Part shown: positions 59,392-64,000 of the stretch, in pieces
Layout: each line of letters begins with the position of its first letter
Numbering within the stretch: position 1 is the first letter of the stretch
Source of the DNA: Candidatus Bathyarchaeota archaeon
Lineage (GTDB): Archaea; Thermoproteota; Bathyarchaeia; Bathyarchaeales; Bathycorpusculaceae
Assembly: GCA_026014665.1 (NCBI GenBank)
Contig: JAOZHX010000034.1
Span: 1 to 64,000 of the forward strand
Direction of reading: 5' to 3'
DNA: 64,000 bases
The notes under the pieces: generated by a model
Seen by the model: the letters and a program-made list of their open reading frames with translations, nothing else
What the model was told of the DNA's origin: nothing
The model's database searches: none
Program-made: the position numbers and the translations under genes

Positions 59392-61314
59392 TTAGTTACC
59401 TCCAGTTTTCTTTATCCATCTCTGTTCCTCAGGAATAGGAGGCGGCACAGGCTCGCCTGATATTTTAGTCACAGCTCTAAATTTGGGTGGGCAAACATCA
59501 AAACAAGAACCGCATTTGATGCATTTGCTCTGGTCAATCAAATGAATCTTATTTAATTCTCCGTTAACTGCTCCGACTGGACAGTTTCGTGAGCAAAGCG
59601 TGCAAGCCCTGCATTTCGTTGGATCGATGTAGTAGGAAATTAAGCTTTTGCAGACCATCGCTGGGCATCTTTTTTCCTTGATGTGTGCTTCGTATTCGTC
59701 TCTGAAGTAACGCAGCGTAGTCAACATTGGATTAGCCGAAGTTTGACCCAGCGCACACAACGCGGCAGCAGCAGTCGTTTCACCTATTTCCTGAAGTTTC
59801 TCGATGTCTCCTTCTTTTCCGTTACCAGTAACTATACCGTCCAAAATTTTTCTAGCCTGTTTGAGCCCTTCGCGACATGGAACACATTTGCCGCATGATT
59901 CGTCACAAAGGAAATTAACGAAGTACCGGGCGACATCAACCATGCAGGTGTCCTCATCCATCACGATCATACCGCCAGAGCCCATAATCGACCCGAGTTT
60001 TGCTAATTCGTCAAAGTCAACGGGTGAATCTAGATATTGCTCTGGAATGACGCCGCCTGAGGGACCGCCTGTTTGAACAGCCTTGAATTTCTTTCCGTTA
60101 CGGATTCCGCCGCCGATCTTAAATATAATGTCTCTTAACGTCATCCCCATTGGAACTTCCACTAGACCAGTATTGTTCACCTTGCCTGCTAACGCAAATA
60201 TTTTTGTGCCTTTGCTACCCGCTGTTCCTATGGATGTGAACCAATCAGCCCCATTGTTAATTATAAGAGGAACATTTGCCCAAGTTTCGACGTTGTTCAA
60301 CGCACTCGGTTTATCCCAAACACCTTTTTCAGAAGTGTGGACATACTTTGGTCGTGGCTCGCCAACCTTTCCTTCTATAGCTGTCATGAGAGCGCTTGAT
60401 TCCCCTGAGACAAAAGCGCCAGCGCCTCGATGGATCTTTACCTTGAAATCAAAGCCGGATCCCAAAATGTTGTTGCCTAACAAGCCATGCGCCGTTGCCG
60501 AATCGATGGCGGCTTGCATGTTCTCGACTGCGAGAGGATATTCTTGCCTCACGTAGACAAAGCCTTCATGCGAACCGATGGCATAAGCTCCTATTATGAG
60601 CCCTTCAAGAATGCTGTGCGGATTGCCCTCCATTAACGCTCGATTCATAAAGGCGCCTGGGTCTCCTTCGTCGCAGTTAACTATGACATATTTGGGTTCG
60701 CCGGGTGCCTTGCGGGTAGATTCCCATTTCCGAAAAGTGGGGAAGCCGCCTCCGCCTCTTCCACGCAAGTTGGCTTTTCTAATTTCGTCAAGCACTTGTT
60801 CTGGCGCCATGCTGGAAAGAACCTTTGCTAAGGCTGAGTAGCCATTTAATGCTATGTAATCTTCAAGGCTTTTAGGGTCAACTCTGGAATTGTTATCCAT
60901 CAGAATTCGGTTTTGGTACTTGTAGAAGGGTATTTCTGCCAGGTTTCTTGCTGTCTCTCCAGAAACAGGATCGGTATAGAGCAGTCGCTCAACAATTTCT
61001 TTTTTGAGAAGAGTTTTTGAAACGATTTCAGGTACATCCGTCGCTTTTACCCTGAAATAATAGATTTCCTCAGGATACACAACGACTCGAGGGCCTTTTT
61101 CACAAAAGCCGATGCAGCCGGTTTCTTTAATTTCCACCTCGTTTTCTAAACCATGCTTTTTAAGTTCTTCCTTGAAGGCTTTGATGACATCTTTGACGCC
61201 GAGAGCTTCGCAACCGGTGCTTATGCACATTGCTATAGCTGGTTTTTTGGGATTCTTTTTTGCAAGGATATCTTTTCTGAGTTTTTCTAAATCAGCCGAA
61301 GATTCTAAACGCAA
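59392..61314 (-). CDS. NuoF/HydB-like flavoprotein with extra ferredoxin domains
   Basis: About 640 aa. Residues 25-100: thioredoxin-like [2Fe-2S] domain (CISTGCEALG, GCIGFCEKGP). Residues 200-500: FMN/NADH fold with LRGRGGGGFPTFRKWE, NCDEGDPGAFMNRALMEG and AGAFVSGESSALMTAIEG. Then the [4Fe-4S] site SCGKCVPCREG and a C-terminal 2x[4Fe-4S] ferredoxin (CRACTLCSRNCP, CIKCGSCFDVCP). The order is that of HydB/HndC subunits. GGGAGTGA sits about eight bases before TTG 61314, so I use it; GTG 61323 is also possible. The 61449 extension lies inside nuoE. Confidence 0.93.
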   Translation of the reverse strand: MRLESSADLEKLRKDILAKKNPKKPAIAMCISTGCEALGVKDVIKAFKEELKKHGLENEVEIKETGCIGFCEKGPRVVVYPEEIYYFRVKATDVPEIVSKTLLKKEIVERLLYTDPVSGETARNLAEIPFYKYQNRILMDNNSRVDPKSLEDYIALNGYSALAKVLSSMAPEQVLDEIRKANLRGRGGGGFPTFRKWESTRKAPGEPKYVIVNCDEGDPGAFMNRALMEGNPHSILEGLIIGAYAIGSHEGFVYVRQEYPLAVENMQAAIDSATAHGLLGNNILGSGFDFKVKIHRGAGAFVSGESSALMTAIEGKVGEPRPKYVHTSEKGVWDKPSALNNVETWANVPLIINNGADWFTSIGTAGSKGTKIFALAGKVNNTGLVEVPMGMTLRDIIFKIGGGIRNGKKFKAVQTGGPSGGVIPEQYLDSPVDFDELAKLGSIMGSGGMIVMDEDTCMVDVARYFVNFLCDESCGKCVPCREGLKQARKILDGIVTGNGKEGDIEKLQEIGETTAAAALCALGQTSANPMLTTLRYFRDEYEAHIKEKRCPAMVCKSLISYYIDPTKCRACTLCSRNCPVGAVNGELNKIHLIDQSKCIKCGSCFDVCPPKFRAVTKISGEPVPPPIPEEQRWIKKTGGN

Positions 61315-61330
61315 ATTTTTCACTCCCTGG

Positions 61331-61786
61331 TTAGGTGTAGCTAGCAAGTAGCTTCCCCACGGTTGTGGTTGTTTGCTTTCCAAAATATTGCCCATCAATT
61401 TCCACGACTGGACCAAGAGCACAACAGCCCAGACAGTTAACGGTTTCAATCGTGAACTTTCCGTCGGTAGTTGTCTCGCCCGCTCTGACGCCTAAGGTTC
61501 GTTCTACTGAATCTAAAATTCGTGGTCCACCGCGCACATAACATGCTGTTCCAGCGCAAACTCTGACAACATGCCGACCTCGGGGTTTAAGACTCAGCGC
61601 CGTGTAAAAGCTTGCTACACGGTAAATTTCGCTTACTGGAATTTTGAGCCTTTTATTTATTCGCATGATTGCTTCTGGCGGGATCCAGTTCAACTCTTTC
61701 TGAATATCCAATAATAGCTGGATTAGAACTCCGGTCTCACATTCGTACTTATCAATAATCTTGTCTATTCTGTCAATAGAGCTCAT
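61331..61786 (-). CDS. NuoE-like [2Fe-2S] subunit
   Basis: 151 aa. SSIDRIDKIIDKYECETGVL and LNWIPPEAIMRINKRLKIPV form the helical N-domain; the thioredoxin-like domain has the cluster ligands in RVCAGTACYVRGG and NCLGCCALGPVVEIDG (C-x4-C and C-x3-C). It passes electrons to NuoF. ATG 61786 is used; the upstream frame to 61825 is short and unlikely. Opens the operon nuoE-nuoF-frhB fusion. Confidence 0.93.
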   Translation of the reverse strand: MSSIDRIDKIIDKYECETGVLIQLLLDIQKELNWIPPEAIMRINKRLKIPVSEIYRVASFYTALSLKPRGRHVVRVCAGTACYVRGGPRILDSVERTLGVRAGETTTDGKFTIETVNCLGCCALGPVVEIDGQYFGKQTTTTVGKLLASYT

Positions 61787-61930
61787 GTTCCCACAGCCTA
61801 ATGGGCTAAAAAAGACACCTATCAACTAAATAAGCCTTGCTTATCCATTATACTCCATCCGTATGATATATATTCAAATAATAGCGTATGTATCAAAGGG
61901 TATATTGGTTACAATTTGGGGAAAAACGCG

Positions 61931-62944
61931 TTGGAAAGAAGAATTATGTCTTTAGGCAGATCATCCTTGGTTATTTCTCTGCCTAAAAATTGGCTACAAT
62001 TGACCGAATTAAACAAAGGCGATGTCGTTTCATTTGCCATTCAACGTGATCGTTCTTTAGTTGTCTATCCAGGTTCAAGGAAAAAGTCAGATAATAAGGA
62101 AATCACCATCCACGTTGCGCAAAATGATGAGCAAGCTCTGATTTCAAGGCGAATAGTCGGGTGCTATTTGAACGGTTACAGCGGGATAAGGCTCATCTCT
62201 CAAAACATCTTCTCCATGCAACAAAGAAAGTGGATCAGAAACATAGCTGGAGTACTGTACATGAGAATCATGGAATCTGACGCAAAATCCATCTACATGC
62301 AGGCGCTTATAGATGAATCCAAAGCATCGCTTGAACAAGCCATCGAAAGAATGCGCTTGATCTCCCTGTCGATGTGTGAAGATGCATTCACAGCCTTAAA
62401 GAACAACAACATCGACTTGGCGAAATCAGTCTTCTCCATGGTTGCCGATGCGGATCACTTCACCTTTTTTATCCTACGATTACTTCGAAACGCCGCACAA
62501 AACTCAGTTCTTGCAAACGAACTCCATGTAGACCCATTAGATTGCATGGACCATGAAACCCTGGTCGACTCCATGGAATACGCCGCTCACAGCGCAGCAG
62601 ACCTGGCAAGGCAAATAACATTACAGGGAGAAGAAGAAAAAATTCCAAACGAAATTTGCGAACTATTGAGTACAGCGGGAGCATTAGCAGTTGACATGTA
62701 TACGAAAGCTATCAATACATTCTTTTCTAAAGATGATCAAACAGCCGTTGAAATCTTAAAAAACCAGCAGAAAATTGAGGCGCTCGACGCAGATATAGCT
62801 TTACAAGCGTTCACAATTAAGCAGAAAAACGCTCGATTAGCAAGAATGATATGTTCGATACGTGAAAATATAAAAAAAATAGCGGATAGCGCGGCTGATA
62901 TCGCGAAGATTTCGATAAACCGCGCCTTTAAGGCTTCTCATTAG
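61931..62944 (+). CDS. AbrB-PhoU transcriptional/phosphate regulator
   Basis: 337 aa. Residues 1-45 are a SpoVT/AbrB swapped-hairpin (RRIMSLGRSSLVISLPKNWL, LNKGDVVSFAIQRDRSLVVY). The rest is two PhoU-type three-helix bundles with E/D-rich helices (HSAADLARQITLQGEEEKIP). TTG 61931 gives MERRIMSLGRSS, matching relatives, and GGGG lies nine bases before; TTG 61916 is the alternative. No phosphate transporter is near. Divergent from nuoE and convergent with the dehydrogenase (17-base overlap), so it may regulate the nuoE operon. Confidence 0.85.
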   Translation: MERRIMSLGRSSLVISLPKNWLQLTELNKGDVVSFAIQRDRSLVVYPGSRKKSDNKEITIHVAQNDEQALISRRIVGCYLNGYSGIRLISQNIFSMQQRKWIRNIAGVLYMRIMESDAKSIYMQALIDESKASLEQAIERMRLISLSMCEDAFTALKNNNIDLAKSVFSMVADADHFTFFILRLLRNAAQNSVLANELHVDPLDCMDHETLVDSMEYAAHSAADLARQITLQGEEEKIPNEICELLSTAGALAVDMYTKAINTFFSKDDQTAVEILKNQQKIEALDADIALQAFTIKQKNARLARMICSIRENIKKIADSAADIAKISINRAFKASH

Positions 62945-63977
62945 AACCTTTGGAAGCGTAGTTTAAGGTCAAAGCCATTTTGGCGGGAAAGAGGTCTTTC
63001 TCTAGCAGTTTTCGGGCAAGCGGCAACGCGACATTGTAGTTGTAAATGTCCTTGCCAGAGCTTTTTGCTTCACGGAGGATTTCCTTTTCCAGTTTATGCT
63101 TTAATTCGCCAACGGCAAGTGCACCGATGGTGAAGATTCCGGGTAGCATTTCTCTCATGTCATCTTTTTGATCGATTCCTTCGACGCCTAGGGGTGGAAC
63201 AGCGTTTATGTCAAGAATCACTTTCATATGTTTGACTTCGTCGAGCATGCTTTTGTCTATGATTCTAACTCCCCTTATGCCCGCACACATGATTACGTCT
63301 GCTTTTTTGAGGACTTCTATTTTGGTTGCTGCGTTGGGAGCAAAGATACCTTGCACTTGCACTCCATGATCCTTGGCGAGAAGTTTTGCGATTCCTTCGA
63401 CGTGTTCTTTCCCATCGACTCGTTTAGGGTTTAAGCTGACAATCATGACTGGGCAGCCCATCTTAGCTAAGAGGACGGCTGCGATTTGTCCGACTGCTCC
63501 TGTTCCCATGATGGCGCAGGTTTTATCTTTCAATTCTCCAAGCTTGTTGGTTAAAAGTGCATTCTCAGCTTTGGCAACCATGGCAGCGGCAGTTGTGTAG
63601 GCTCCTGCTGGGTCAATAATTATATTCCCCTTAAACGGCGGGAACATGACGTTCTTCATGGCTTCTAAGACTTCCTCTGCTCTTTCAGCGTTTTTCCCTC
63701 CGATCATGAAGACTGTGTTTTTGGCGCCTTTTGGTCCTCTGGAAAGTAACGCGTCCAATGCCACTGTTTTGCTGTCTTCAGCCGTAACGTTTTCGTACGG
63801 AATGACGGCGTCATAGCCTGCGTCGTAGGCCATGCAAATGTCGAAGGGGCTGGCTTTTGTGTCTGTATCTAGGTAGAACAGCAAGTACGGCGGGTTTTCC
63901 CCTGCTTTGCCTATGACAGGTTTAACTTGAACCTGGATGGATTGTAACCAGTTATTTAGCTCAGATGCCGATGGCAC
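62928..63977 (-). CDS. mtdB: Methylene-tetrahydromethanopterin dehydrogenase (MtdA/MtdB type), start open to window edge
   Basis: 349 aa as read. YLDTDTKASPFDICMAYDAG, VIPYENVTAED, LLSRGPKGAKNTVFMIGGKN and VMFPPFKGNIIIDPAGAYTT are the N-terminal H4MPT-binding domain; GTGAVGQIAAVLLAKMG is the nucleotide-binding Rossmann loop. The fold belongs to NAD(P)-dependent dehydrogenases, not the F420-dependent Mtd. It oxidises methylene-H4MPT to methenyl-H4MPT. GTG 63977 is the last start in the window, but the frame runs open to 64000, so the true start may lie beyond. Confidence 0.88.
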   Translation of the reverse strand: MPSASELNNWLQSIQVQVKPVIGKAGENPPYLLFYLDTDTKASPFDICMAYDAGYDAVIPYENVTAEDSKTVALDALLSRGPKGAKNTVFMIGGKNAERAEEVLEAMKNVMFPPFKGNIIIDPAGAYTTAAAMVAKAENALLTNKLGELKDKTCAIMGTGAVGQIAAVLLAKMGCPVMIVSLNPKRVDGKEHVEGIAKLLAKDHGVQVQGIFAPNAATKIEVLKKADVIMCAGIRGVRIIDKSMLDEVKHMKVILDINAVPPLGVEGIDQKDDMREMLPGIFTIGALAVGELKHKLEKEILREAKSSGKDIYNYNVALPLARKLLEKDLFPAKMALTLNYASKGSNEKP

Positions 63978-64000
63978 TTCAGCAGTCGCTGATATGACTT

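Noticed and set aside
61325-61449. N-terminal extension of NuoF
   Set aside because: It overlaps the 3' end of nuoE; the Shine-Dalgarno GGGAGTGA supports a start at 61314-61323.
1-64000. Insertion sequences, integrases or prophage genes
   Set aside because: No transposase, integrase, capsid or terminase sequence was seen. The only repeat family is the non-coding or uncertain GT-rich element.

Overview
The window is archaeal chromosome, almost certainly from the TACK side of the tree and most like a Bathyarchaeia-type organism. This placement is inferred from gene content; no database search was possible. Supporting genes: ribosomal proteins S25e, S26e, S3Ae, S27e, S28e, L44e and L24e; RNA polymerase subunit K; TFB; the H/ACA proteins Gar1, Nop10 and L7Ae; MCM with a GINS subunit; Alba; a thermosome; a tetraether-synthase-like radical SAM enzyme; CofD for coenzyme F420; and a tetrahydromethanopterin-type methylene dehydrogenase. 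Genes are dense. Many start with TTG behind a good Shine-Dalgarno, and TATA boxes are visible at several promoters.

Layout. 1-9.9 kb: a small zinc protein, tRNA-Arg(CCG), RHH and TrmB regulators, the Tes-like enzyme with S25e, a sugar aminotransferase, an ATP-NAD kinase and membrane proteins. 10-16.4 kb: TrpB2 with a divergent ACT-domain regulator, RpoK and thermosome, a Mut7-C nuclease and dihydroorotase. 16.4-24.4 kb: a GH15 glycosidase with a Rieske protein, a secreted 16-repeat beta-propeller protein, a CBS protein, a tautomerase, and an ABC exporter whose ATPase is frameshifted. 25-32.9 kb: S26e, a CDP-alcohol transferase, Alba, a Kef antiporter, SerS, S3Ae, MoaE, CofD and a PhoU-like protein. 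33-38 kb: a nucleotidyltransferase, a GT4 glycosyltransferase, an HTH-DUF5752 protein, and a GlpX plus DUF2090-aldolase pair. 38.5-44.4 kb: L44e-S27e-aIF2alpha-Nop10-PAC2, WecB, and MCM-GINS. 45-49.4 kb: a fluoride channel operon with a fluoride riboswitch, DUF116, TFB-Gar1, and L7Ae-S28e-L24e. 49.8-50.3 kb: a broken AbiV/HEPN-like gene. 50.4-56.7 kb: a six-gene lysine operon by the diaminopimelate-aminotransferase route. 57.9-64 kb: a NuoE-NuoF-(HoxU/FrhB fusion) operon, an AbrB-PhoU regulator and a methylene-H4MPT dehydrogenase.

Two signals stand out. First, a G+T-rich intergenic element of about 170-240 bp occurs four times (about 1.06, 38.1, 44.6 and 57.6 kb), always upstream of a minus-strand gene. 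Each copy keeps one long cysteine-rich open frame. Second, the 57.9-61.8 kb operon joins a NADH-type flavin module to an F420-type FrhB domain by gene fusion, beside a C1-pathway dehydrogenase; it looks like an F420/NAD(P)H/ferredoxin electron-exchange complex. Genes found by reading rather than by length include Nop10 (55 aa), a coiled-coil frame after tfb with no ordinary start codon, and several short peptides with ribosome-binding sites. No CRISPR array, transposase or prophage was seen.
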